Shown here: positions 26,741 through 35,332 of the stretch, piece by piece
Numbering within the stretch: the stretch's first letter is position 1
Layout of the letters: each line of letters opens with the position of its first letter
Assembly (NCBI RefSeq): GCF_003664035.1
Contig: NZ_RCCK01000011.1
Coordinates: 62,001 to 126,000, forward strand
DNA: 64,000 nt
Origin: Pedobacter alluvionis
GTDB taxonomy: Bacteria > Bacteroidota > Bacteroidia > Sphingobacteriales > Sphingobacteriaceae
Direction of reading: 5' to 3'
The notes under the pieces: model-generated
What the model was told of the DNA's origin: nothing
The model's database searches: none
What the model saw: only the letters and a program-made list of their open reading frames with translations
Made by a program: the position numbers and the translations under genes

Positions 26741-26748
26741 CAAAGATA
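26741..26748 (-). promoter_or_regulatory. -7 promoter box TATCTTTG of ubiE-porT
   Basis: Perfect TAnnTTTG on the minus strand ending 9 nt before the ubiE ATG. It is divergent from the engB box at 26885. Confidence 0.65.
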
Positions 26749-26753
26749 GAGAA

Positions 26754-26878
26754 AAGTCGGGAGTCTTTAGTCCGGAGTCCGAAGTCTTTGGTGCAAAGTA
26801 TTCAGTGTAATGTCAAAAATCATGTTTAAAAAATTATCGATTTGTACTTTAGACTTCCGACTTCCGACTTCGGACTCA
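26754..26878. repeat. Self-complementary heptamer tract between ubiE and engB
   Basis: Nine units of the NAGTCNN word in register at 26754-26816, then units of the complementary CGACTTC word at 26851-26878. GAGTCCGAAGTC (75-86 of this hundred) pairs with GACTTCGGACTC downstream. It lies between the two divergent promoters. Confidence 0.8.
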
Positions 26879-26884
26879 AAACCC

Positions 26885-26892
26885 TACCTTTG
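26885..26892 (+). promoter_or_regulatory. -7 promoter box TACCTTTG of engB
   Basis: Perfect TAnnTTTG ending 4 nt before the ATG at 26897, so a leaderless transcript is predicted. Confidence 0.7.
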
Positions 26893-26896
26893 CACC

Positions 26897-27520
26897 ATGA
26901 TTATCAAAACGGCAACATTTGTTTGCAGCAACACCCAGATTTCGGCACTACCGGTACCAACTATGCCCGAATATGCATTTATTGGTCGCTCTAACGTGGG
27001 TAAATCTTCATTAATCAATATGCTGGTTAATCAGCATGGATTAGCTAAAACGTCTCAACGTCCTGGAAAAACACAGTTGATTAACCACTTTTTAATTAAC
27101 GAGGCCTGGTACATTGTCGATTTACCGGGTTATGGTTATGCCAAGGTTTCTAAAACCAGCAGAGAGAAATGGGAAAAATTTATCCGTGCTTATATCACCA
27201 AAAGAGAAAGTTTACAATGTGTTTTTGTACTGATAGACAGCCGTTTAGAACCTCAGGGCATTGATATTGAATTTTGCTATTGGTTAGGTGAAAAACAGAT
27301 CCCGTTTTCGCTAATTTTTACCAAAGCTGACAAACAAGGGATGACTACCACACAGAAAAATGTAGCTGCCTTTAAGAAAAAATTAGGCGAATTTTTCGAA
27401 GAGATTCCAGCCACTTTTATCAGTTCTGCCGAAAAAGGGACTGGCAAAGATGAAGTTTTAAATTTCATTTATGAGGTGAATAAAGATTTTGTTGTACCAA
27501 CAGATTATAAGAAGTTTTAA
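26897..27520 (+). CDS. engB: Ribosome-assembly GTPase EngB/YsxC (YihA)
   Basis: 207 residues. Essential GTPase for large ribosomal subunit maturation. G1 GRSNVGKSS at 30-38, G3 DLPGYG at 75-80, G4 TKAD at 142-145 and G5 ISSAEKGTG. The motif KTSQRPGKTQLINHF (switch I) is diagnostic of EngB. The ATG at 26897 immediately follows the promoter box and gives the normal family length; a frame extending upstream to 26810 is heptamer tract and promoter. Likely monocistronic. Confidence 0.95.
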   Translation: MIIKTATFVCSNTQISALPVPTMPEYAFIGRSNVGKSSLINMLVNQHGLAKTSQRPGKTQLINHFLINEAWYIVDLPGYGYAKVSKTSREKWEKFIRAYITKRESLQCVFVLIDSRLEPQGIDIEFCYWLGEKQIPFSLIFTKADKQGMTTTQKNVAAFKKKLGEFFEEIPATFISSAEKGTGKDEVLNFIYEVNKDFVVPTDYKKF

Positions 27521-27522
27521 AT

Positions 27523-27743
27523 GGTTCATTAGTCATTAGTTCATTGGTCAATGGTTTGATAGTTCATAGCCGATAGCCTAAGTTTAGTGGCCAATAGCAT
27601 GTCTCGAGCTTGAATTAACGGATGATTTTTTAAACCATATAAGCTATGAACCATTTAACCATGAACTGTTAACCGTTACATTCAAACGATTTAACCATTA
27701 GCCAAAATAACAAATTAATCAGTTAACCGATTTATACAGTTAA
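27523..27743. repeat. Longest heptamer tract, between engB and the ubiA-type gene
   Basis: From 27523 eleven words of the type NATRGYY follow in exact register (ggttcat, tagtcat, tagttca, ttggtca, ...). The downstream part is rich in the complementary words (ctatgaacca, taaccat, ttaaccgtt). The whole 235-base gap has no gene. Confidence 0.8.
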
Positions 27744-27755
27744 CCCTTTCCAATA

Positions 27756-28613
27756 ATGAAAAAATACTTTTCACTCGTATTATTCGCTCACTCCGTTTTT
27801 GCGCTTCCATTTGCCATGATTGGTTTCTTTTTGGGCGTAACCACAACAGAAAATCCATTTTCATGGTATAAACTCATTTTAGTTTTGCTCTGCATGGTTT
27901 TTGCCAGAAACTCGGCCATGGCTTTTAACCGGTATCTGGATAGAAACATTGATGCAAAGAACCCGCGTACTAAAATGCGCGATATCCCTGCAGGTAAAGT
28001 TTCAGCAAATGAAGCATTGATTTTTGTTATCGCCAATTGTGTACTTTTCGCCATTACCACCTATTTTATTAATCCGCTTTGTTTCTATTTATCGCCAGTG
28101 GCTTTGTTCGTGGTTTTGTTTTACAGCTACACCAAACGTTTTACTGCGCTTTGCCATTTGGTATTGGGCTTAGGCCTGGCGCTTGCCCCTATTGGTGCTT
28201 ATATTGCCGTAACCGGACATTTCGCCTTAGTACCTGTACTCTACTCCTTAACCGTATTATTCTGGGTAAGTGGATTTGATATTATATATGCGTTACAGGA
28301 CGAAGAATTTGATCGTGAAGAAAAATTACATTCCATCCCATCAGCAATTGGCATTAAAAATGCTTTGAACGTTTCGGTGTTATTGCATATATTTTCTGCC
28401 ACCTGTGTTATTTTGCCTGTGTTTTTTACATCCTTTAGCTGGGTATATTATATAGGTATTGTGTTTTTCTGTTCAATGCTGATTTATCAGCACTTGTTGG
28501 TAAAACCAAATGATATCAGCAAAGTAAACAGGGCATTTCAAACCTTAAATGGTTATGCATCGGTGGTATTTGCAGTATGCTTTTTAATAGATGCGTATTT
28601 AAGACATAAATAA
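27756..28613 (+). CDS. UbiA-family polyprenyltransferase
   Basis: 285 residues with eight or nine membrane helices. Aspartate motifs: NRYLDRNIDAKNPRTKMRD (first, DxxxD) and DIIYALQDEEFDREEKLHS (second). These bind prenyl diphosphate and Mg for transfer to an aromatic ring. The enzyme is usually named 4-hydroxybenzoate polyprenyltransferase, but in a menaquinone-only bacterium the UbiA-like MqnP of the futalosine pathway is a better candidate; this could be decided by finding mqnA/C/D or menB/D/E elsewhere. Its neighbour ubiE supports a quinone role. Confidence 0.85.
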   Translation: MKKYFSLVLFAHSVFALPFAMIGFFLGVTTTENPFSWYKLILVLLCMVFARNSAMAFNRYLDRNIDAKNPRTKMRDIPAGKVSANEALIFVIANCVLFAITTYFINPLCFYLSPVALFVVLFYSYTKRFTALCHLVLGLGLALAPIGAYIAVTGHFALVPVLYSLTVLFWVSGFDIIYALQDEEFDREEKLHSIPSAIGIKNALNVSVLLHIFSATCVILPVFFTSFSWVYYIGIVFFCSMLIYQHLLVKPNDISKVNRAFQTLNGYASVVFAVCFLIDAYLRHK

Positions 28614-28705
28614 TTGAGTAAATGATTGAATTTTGAATGAGAGAAAATAACATTGCGCCATAAACCATTCACTCCTTCAATCATGCTCTAATTCAATAAT
28701 TAACT

Positions 28706-30412
28706 ATGATGATAACTAAGAAAATCAGAACATATATCCCACAGGAACTAAACATTACCTGGGAAAATCTGGAACCACTTTTTACTGAACTGCAAAACCG
28801 CGAAATAAGCAGCGCCGCTGAGTTAAAACAATGGTTAAAAGACCGTTCGGAACTTGAAGCTGCCCTGGAAGAAGACTTTGCCTGGAGATATATCAGAATG
28901 AGCTGCGATACTGCAAATGAAGAATTGGTTAAAAACTTTCAATATTTTGCGACCGAAATAGAGCCAAAAATTTCTCCTTTAGCCAACGAATTGAACAAAA
29001 AATTTGTCGAAAGTCCATTTATGGATGATTTGGACAAAGAAAAATATTTCGTGTACAGTCGCGCCATTAAAAAAGCCCTTGAACTTTACCGCGACGAAAA
29101 CATTGAACTCTTCACTGAACTTCAGGTAAAACAACAGAAATACCAGAGCACTACAGGCGCCATGAGCGTTGAGCTTAATGGGCAGGAATATACCCTGGAG
29201 CAAGCCTCCATCTTTATTAAAGATTTAAACCGCGAGGTACGCGAAAATGCCTGGAAAACCATTCAACAACGCCGTTTGGTTGATAAAGATGACTTAAACA
29301 TTTTATTTGATGAGCTGATTAAGCTACGCAATCAGGTAGCTTTAAATGCTGGCTTTGAAAACTATCGCGATTATATGTTCCAGGCTTTAGGCCGTTTTGA
29401 TTATAGCCCGCAAGACTGTTACGATTTTGCCAACGCAATTGAAAAGGAAATTGTTCCGATTTTAAAAGAACAGGCTGAAAAACGCCGTGAGGCTTTAGGT
29501 CTGGAAGTACTAAAGCCATGGGATTTAGAAGTGAGCATCAGTGGCAAACCAGCGTTGAAACCTTTTAACAACGGCGGAGAACTGATTGATAAAAGTATTG
29601 CCTGTTTTAATGCCATTGATGAAAAATTAGGTTCAAAATTGGCAACCATGAAGGAGAATAACCTTTTTGATGTGGAGAGCAGAAAAGGCAAGGCACCTGG
29701 TGGTTATAACTATCCTTTAGCAGAAACCGGGGCACCGTTTATCTTCATGAATTCGGCAAATTCGCTGCGCGATTTAACTACAATGGTTCACGAAGGAGGG
29801 CATGCGATTCATACCTTTTTAACGGCAAATTTAGAGTTAAACGACTTTAAACATTGTCCATCTGAGGTGGCTGAACTGGCATCGATGAGTATGGAGTTGA
29901 TTTCTATGGATAATTGGGATGTTTATTTCGACAACGAAGAAGACTTAAACCGTGCTAAAAAAGAACAGCTGGCCGATGTTTTGAAAACATTGCCCTGGGT
30001 TGCAGTAATTGATCAGTTTCAACATTGGATTTACACCAACCCGAACCATACCGCGGCTGACCGTGAAGAAACCTTTAAACAGATTTTTAACCGTTTTGGC
30101 GCAGGCTTTGCCGATTGGACGGATTTAGAACAGCAGTTTGGAAATGGCTGGCAAAAACAACTGCATTTATTCGAAGTTCCCTTTTATTATATCGAATATG
30201 CAATTGCCCAGTTAGGCGCCATCGCCGTTTGGAAAAATTATAAAGAAAATCCGGAAAAGGCTTTAGAACAATATTTGGCTGCACTTGCTTTAGGTTACAC
30301 TAAACCAATTAACGAGATCTATGAAACTGCAGGCATCAAATTTGATTTCAGCGCAGAATATGTAAAAGAACTGGCAAGTTTTGTAAAAACAGAACTGGAA
30401 AAACTGGGATAA
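28706..30412 (+). CDS. M3-family oligoendopeptidase (PepF-like zinc peptidase)
   Basis: 568 residues, no signal peptide, so cytosolic. Cleaves short peptides. The zinc site is H362-E-G-G-H366 in TTMVHEGGHAIHTF, with a third ligand glutamate about 25 residues later in CPSEVAELASMSME. The preceding GYNYPLAETGAPFIFMN and the downstream FYYIEYAIAQLGAIAVW (substrate tyrosines) are typical of M3B peptidases. Followed by a strong terminator; single-gene unit likely. Confidence 0.92.
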   Translation: MMITKKIRTYIPQELNITWENLEPLFTELQNREISSAAELKQWLKDRSELEAALEEDFAWRYIRMSCDTANEELVKNFQYFATEIEPKISPLANELNKKFVESPFMDDLDKEKYFVYSRAIKKALELYRDENIELFTELQVKQQKYQSTTGAMSVELNGQEYTLEQASIFIKDLNREVRENAWKTIQQRRLVDKDDLNILFDELIKLRNQVALNAGFENYRDYMFQALGRFDYSPQDCYDFANAIEKEIVPILKEQAEKRREALGLEVLKPWDLEVSISGKPALKPFNNGGELIDKSIACFNAIDEKLGSKLATMKENNLFDVESRKGKAPGGYNYPLAETGAPFIFMNSANSLRDLTTMVHEGGHAIHTFLTANLELNDFKHCPSEVAELASMSMELISMDNWDVYFDNEEDLNRAKKEQLADVLKTLPWVAVIDQFQHWIYTNPNHTAADREETFKQIFNRFGAGFADWTDLEQQFGNGWQKQLHLFEVPFYYIEYAIAQLGAIAVWKNYKENPEKALEQYLAALALGYTKPINEIYETAGIKFDFSAEYVKELASFVKTELEKLG

Positions 30413-30466
30413 GGCAGAAGGTTTTGAGGTAGAAGGCTTTTACCCCTCAATAGGAATATAATAAGG

Positions 30467-30493
30467 GTCGTGGCATTTTGCCACGACTTTTTT
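30467..30493 (+). terminator. Rho-independent terminator of the M3 peptidase gene
   Basis: Perfect 9-bp stem GTCGTGGCA/TGCCACGAC with a 3-nt loop and six T. Confidence 0.9.
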
Positions 30494-31331
30494 GTTTTTA
30501 TAACCACAGATAAAAATGATGAACACAGATTAATATTAGTTCTGGTCTTAGCGTCTCGCTAAGACTGAAGTTTAATTCTTTATCATGGGGCATCAATTAG
30601 CCTTAGCATCTCACTAAGCATTTTTGCCACGGAAACACAGAGGACACGGAACTAAGCAAGAATGCGGAACCAGCACTTAATTTCACGTTTTTTCCGATAA
30701 TCAAACCGATGTTTTATCTGCTGTACTAAAATAACAGACCTGATGGAAGTGAAAATCCCTTTTGGGTATTGGATAAATTATTTTTATCAACTATTTCCCA
30801 AAAGGATTGTAGCGTACAGCAGGATGGAACCCTTGCCATGAAATACAGACACTGCTCTTCAAAAAAGAATCTTTATTCCAATCACCATAAAAGCATCTTA
30901 TCTGGTCCTAGCGTCTTAGTTCTTTCCAGGGAAACATAAAAACAGATTTTGCAATAGACGCTTCGACTCCGCTACCGTTGACAGCCCCAATAGAAAGATC
31001 GTCATTGCGAGGCACGAAGATAACCGAACGAAGTGAGCTCATGAATGCCTTTAAAAGCAACTGCAAAAATGAATAATCTTAAAGCGCTCGCTACCAGCGA
31101 TAGTTGTAAGATTGCTTTGTCTGCTAAAAAAAAGCCTTCTTGCAATGACGATTCCTCTTATCTGGTCTTAGCATCTCGCTAAGACTTGAGTTTAATTCTG
31201 TCAAATGGCATTAACATCTTGCTAAGCGTTTTTTGTCACGGAAACACAGAAGGCACGGAAATTAAGTATGTAAAAAAATGTTAATTGGGTTAAACATTGT
31301 TAAAATCTACCAATTAATGCAACTAATGATC
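30494..31331. repeat. Cluster of several dispersed repeat families
   Basis: No gene is seen in about 840 bases. Contents: hairpin GTCTTAGCG-TCT-CGCTAAGAC at 30545-30565 with a second copy at 31165-31185 (related hairpin at 59502); a CGTCATTGCGAGGCACG...CAATGACGA element at 31000-31151; and two stretches with the GGAAACACAGA word (about 30630 and 31240). The two copies of the hairpin are each followed by the same GAGTTTAATTCT-type flank. Confidence 0.75.
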
Positions 31332-31339
31332 TAGTTTTG
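31332..31339 (+). promoter_or_regulatory. -7 promoter box TAGTTTTG upstream of the TonB-type receptor
   Basis: Matches TAnnTTTG and lies 53 nt before the ATG at 31393, giving an ordinary leader. Confidence 0.55.
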
Positions 31340-31392
31340 TTTAATTCCTAATCAGATAAAAGGAAAAACTAACCATCAGGTCCTAATTAACA

Positions 31393-33819
31393 ATGAAAAT
31401 ATTCGCTCCCTTCTTCACGATACTTGCTTTATTTTGTGTCAATCTGCTTTATGCCCAAACCATAAAAAACCATGTTACAGGAACAGTTGCCTCTAAAAAC
31501 AACACAAAAATTTTAGCTACGATCACATTTAAAAGTGCAACAGACTCTTCCTTTATCAAAACCGTGACCACTAACGAACAAGGAAATTTTACATTGGATA
31601 ATTTCCCACCGGGTAAGTGTACAGTAGAAGTTAAATCACTTGGTTATAAAACACTTTTAGAAACTGTAGAGTTAGCGCCAGACAAAACCGATATCAATTT
31701 AAGCTTTACGTTACAAGCGGATATAAATGAACTGGAAAGTGTTGTTATTGCTGGCCGCAAGCCTCTAATAAAACGCCATAATGATAAAACGGTGATGAAC
31801 GTAGAGAACAGTATAGTTTCGACCGGAAATACTGCCCTCGAAGTGCTTGCTAAAATGCCTGGTGTAACGGTTAATCAGGATGGGATAATCAGTATCAGAG
31901 GCAGATCTGGCGTCAATGTGCTTATTGATGGAAAATCGACCTATTTATCTGCCGAACAGTTGGCTACAAGGTTAAGATCGTTAAATAGTAACGAAATAAA
32001 AACGATCGAACTGATTACCAGTCCTTCTTCTAAATACGATGCTGAAGGAAACGCGGGGCTACTCAATATTCGGTTAAAAAAGAACGCCAGTTACGGTACC
32101 AATGGAAATGTTGACTTAGGTTTCGGATATGGCAAGAATCCAAAAAGCGATGCCGGGATATCCATTAACCATCGAAACAAAAACTTTAATATTTTTGGCA
32201 GCTTTGCCAATAACAACAATAAAGCCACCGAAAACCTGGACATTTTGAGGGTAGTAAATGGCAGCGATCAAAATACCTATTTCCATCAATTGAATACACA
32301 GACCAGATCCACACATAACAACAATTACAAAGCCGGGATTGATTATTTCATCAACGATAAAAACACTTTAGGTTTCCTCGCTACAGGTTATTTTAACAAT
32401 GGTCAAGATGCATCTAATGGCCTTACCGCTATTGGGCAAAGTTTTACGAAGGTTGATTCCTCTATTGTTGCTGATAACCCCGCAAAGAATAAATACCGCA
32501 ATCAGGCTTACAACCTCAATTACAAAAGTGTTATGGATACATTAGGTCAGGAATTTTCTATCGATTTAGATTATGCCAAATACCACAGTGAGGAAAATAC
32601 CATTTATCAAAATTCCTTTTTAGATCAAAATGGCCTGAACTATAAATCGCCGGCCATCTTTAGAAATGCTACCCCATCTTTTATTAAAATCAAGGCTGCA
32701 AAAATTGACTATGTACTTCCAATCAGCGCGAAAACTAAATTAGATGCCGGCTTAAAAAGTAGCTGGGTGAGTACAGATAATGATTTTCAATTCGAAAACC
32801 TGATTGGAACAGATTGGAAGAATGATGCAGGCAGAAGTAACCGCTTTATTTACGACGAAAACATCAATGCCGCTTATGCAACCCTAAAGCATGAATTTAA
32901 ATCAACCAGTGTTGAAATTGGTTTACGAACGGAACAAACCAACTCAAAAGGAAATTCGATTAACGACAATAAGATTGTAAAACGCAGTTATTTTGATTTT
33001 TTTCCAAGTTTTAACATCAACCAAAGCCTAAATACTAATCATGAAATCGGGTTTTCATACAGCAGAAGGATAGATCGACCTGATTATAAATCACTTAACC
33101 CTTTTGTTTATTTTGTTGATTTATATACTTTTAGTCAGGGAAATCCCTTTCTTAACCCGCAGTATACCAATTCTTTTCAACTGGCTTACAATTATAAAAA
33201 AACATTAAATATTTCATTGGGATACAGCATCACCAACGACTTAATTATTGACGTTTTACTGCCAGATCATGAGAAGAAAACACTGTACCAAACCGTGCAA
33301 AACCTCGATAAACAATACGCTTACGATTTAACAATCGGCTATCCTACAACCATTACCAAATTCTGGAGCATGGACAATACACTTACCAGCACCTATAACC
33401 AGATCAAAACCGCAAATTTAGGTGATGTTGTATATGACAGAAAGAAAGTGAATTTTATGATCAATAGCAGTCACACTTTTAGCCTAAGCCCGTCAACATC
33501 AGCAGAACTTTCAGCAGAATATGCCTCTTCGCAGATTTATGGCACTTATGCCATTAAGCCCTATTATGGAGTGGATTTTGGAATCAAAAAATCATTCCTC
33601 AATAAAAAACTCAACGTTAAACTTGCGGCCAATGATGTTTTCGATACCAGAAAAGCAAGAATCAGCAGCGCACTTTCAGGTTTAGATTATAACCTCACGC
33701 AAAAACAAGAAAGCAGGGTTTACAGACTCAGTTTAAATTACATTTTTGGCAGCAGCAGTATTAAAGGTACCCGAGAGCGAAAAACCAGCGTAACTGATGA
33801 GCAAGGCCGGATCAAATAA
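31393..33819 (+). CDS. TonB-dependent-receptor-like outer-membrane protein with CarboxypepD_reg domain
   Basis: 808 residues. Signal peptide (LALFCVNLLYAQ), then a carboxypeptidase-regulatory-like beta sandwich (about 25-115), a plug-like domain (LEVLAKMPGVTVNQDGIISIRGRSGVNVLIDGK) and a large barrel of the outer-membrane beta-barrel family 3. The barrel ends with the pattern RVYRLSLNYIFG followed by a basic tail. No SusD partner follows, so it is not a typical polysaccharide-uptake pair; these proteins may take up peptides, siderophores or other ligands. Convergent with the efflux pump gene, 4 bases apart. Confidence 0.82.
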   Translation: MKIFAPFFTILALFCVNLLYAQTIKNHVTGTVASKNNTKILATITFKSATDSSFIKTVTTNEQGNFTLDNFPPGKCTVEVKSLGYKTLLETVELAPDKTDINLSFTLQADINELESVVIAGRKPLIKRHNDKTVMNVENSIVSTGNTALEVLAKMPGVTVNQDGIISIRGRSGVNVLIDGKSTYLSAEQLATRLRSLNSNEIKTIELITSPSSKYDAEGNAGLLNIRLKKNASYGTNGNVDLGFGYGKNPKSDAGISINHRNKNFNIFGSFANNNNKATENLDILRVVNGSDQNTYFHQLNTQTRSTHNNNYKAGIDYFINDKNTLGFLATGYFNNGQDASNGLTAIGQSFTKVDSSIVADNPAKNKYRNQAYNLNYKSVMDTLGQEFSIDLDYAKYHSEENTIYQNSFLDQNGLNYKSPAIFRNATPSFIKIKAAKIDYVLPISAKTKLDAGLKSSWVSTDNDFQFENLIGTDWKNDAGRSNRFIYDENINAAYATLKHEFKSTSVEIGLRTEQTNSKGNSINDNKIVKRSYFDFFPSFNINQSLNTNHEIGFSYSRRIDRPDYKSLNPFVYFVDLYTFSQGNPFLNPQYTNSFQLAYNYKKTLNISLGYSITNDLIIDVLLPDHEKKTLYQTVQNLDKQYAYDLTIGYPTTITKFWSMDNTLTSTYNQIKTANLGDVVYDRKKVNFMINSSHTFSLSPSTSAELSAEYASSQIYGTYAIKPYYGVDFGIKKSFLNKKLNVKLAANDVFDTRKARISSALSGLDYNLTQKQESRVYRLSLNYIFGSSSIKGTRERKTSVTDEQGRIK

Positions 33820-33823
33820 TAAA

Positions 33824-35041
33824 TTACACTTCATCTTTTTTTCGAATCCTCAGAATAATAAACATCACTAAAACCGATATTAGGATCATGATCAGATAAC
33901 TGTAGCTCAAGTTACGTTCATCTTTAGCAGGAATCAGGTTTACGATACCATAACTCAAAAATGAAACAATTACATAGGTAATCCCTCCTGTTAAGCCGCC
34001 TGCAATGCCTGCATTTTTCGGGAATTTGCTCAGACAGAAAGTAAAGTAATTATTAAAGGTAAAGCCTGCTCCGACATGGATCAAAAAAGCAAAGAAAATT
34101 AACGACCAGATATTAGAAACAAAATTTAAGCTTACAATCATCAGGACTACAAAAGCTACCTGAAACAACGAATTGATCATTAATCGTTTAAAAAAAGGTT
34201 TATTAATGGTGGCCTTGCCAATAAAACCACCAACCATCCACGCAAAACCTAAAAATAAGGAACTATAACCTGCAATAACCGGCGAAAAATTAAAGTGGTG
34301 CTCAATAATAAACGGACCGGTCATGTTGTAAACCATCACCATACAATAGGCTAAACCCAACATCACGATACCCAGTGTAAAACTTGTTGTTTTGATCATT
34401 TCGATATAAATACCGGTGATTTTTTTCAGTTGAAAAGCGGTAAAGTGCTTTAGTGTTTCGCCACTAAACAACAACTCCAGAACCGCAAAAACAAGTGCAA
34501 AACCAGCTAAGAAATAGAAATTAGATTCCCAGCCAAATGCTGTTTGCAAGTAACCACCAATAAAAGGTGCTACAATTGGTCCGGTAGACCAGATGATAGA
34601 AAACAGACTGAGGTAGTTTTTTAACTGATCGCCTTCGAAGAGATCGACAAAGTATGCCCTTTTAGCCACCACAATTGCACCTACAGTAAGTCCGTGGATA
34701 ACGCGCATTACATAAATGAGATAAATGTTATGGGTTGTGGCAATAACAATACTTGCCGCTGCAAAAATCAATAACGCATACAGGCAGATCTTATACCTGC
34801 CAAAGCTATCGAGCACGCTCCCGATAAAAAGTTGCGAAACACCATAGCTAATTAAAAAAATACTTAATGTAAGTTGAACCTGAACACTGCTTACCTGCAT
34901 TTCGCCTGCCATAGTTGGTAACGAGGGGATGTAAATATCGGTAGCAAAACCTGACAATGGAATTAAGGCAAAGGCCAGTAAAGTAGCTAAACCCTGGTGA
35001 CGTTCCTTAATGTATTTTATTTGTGCTGTATTTGAATTCAT
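33824..35041 (-). CDS. Drug-resistance MFS transporter, Bcr/CflA type
   Basis: 405 residues, about 12 membrane helices. The N-terminal LIPLSGFATDIYIPSLPTMAGEMQVSSVQVQLTLS with its aspartate in helix 1 is the signature of the Bcr/CflA drug:H+ antiporters, and LFIGSVLDSFGRYKICLYALLIF is the conserved cytosolic loop A. The family exports bicyclomycin, chloramphenicol and other compounds; here the substrate is unknown. The ATG at 35041 is preferred over a frame start at 35077 because the longer version adds residues not seen in the family. Confidence 0.86.
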   Translation of the reverse strand: MNSNTAQIKYIKERHQGLATLLAFALIPLSGFATDIYIPSLPTMAGEMQVSSVQVQLTLSIFLISYGVSQLFIGSVLDSFGRYKICLYALLIFAAASIVIATTHNIYLIYVMRVIHGLTVGAIVVAKRAYFVDLFEGDQLKNYLSLFSIIWSTGPIVAPFIGGYLQTAFGWESNFYFLAGFALVFAVLELLFSGETLKHFTAFQLKKITGIYIEMIKTTSFTLGIVMLGLAYCMVMVYNMTGPFIIEHHFNFSPVIAGYSSLFLGFAWMVGGFIGKATINKPFFKRLMINSLFQVAFVVLMIVSLNFVSNIWSLIFFAFLIHVGAGFTFNNYFTFCLSKFPKNAGIAGGLTGGITYVIVSFLSYGIVNLIPAKDERNLSYSYLIMILISVLVMFIILRIRKKDEV

Positions 35042-35304
35042 ATTGGTACTATAATCGCATATAAATATTCCAATCAAACATCTATTTCCGCGTTCTTAGT
35101 TATCTGATTGATTATTGACTGCAAAAATAAGACTTTCACCCGCCCTAAAATTATGCAAATCAAACAAAGGATTATTCATGGCAAATAATTACAAATTTTT
35201 ACTTTAATCTAATAAATACCACTTTTTAAGACGTCATTTTAATGTAGGAACTTAGTGTATTGAAAATTATATCCTGCTTTAAACGTTTTTAACCAAACTT
35301 TTTA

Positions 35305-35312
35305 TAAGTTTG
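35305..35312 (+). promoter_or_regulatory. -7 promoter box TAAGTTTG of the long APC permease
   Basis: Perfect TAnnTTTG, 20 nt before the ATG at 35333. The rest of the 35042-35332 divergent gap is AT-rich with nothing else recognised. Confidence 0.65.
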
Positions 35313-35332
35313 AGGAAACAAGCAAACAAAAG

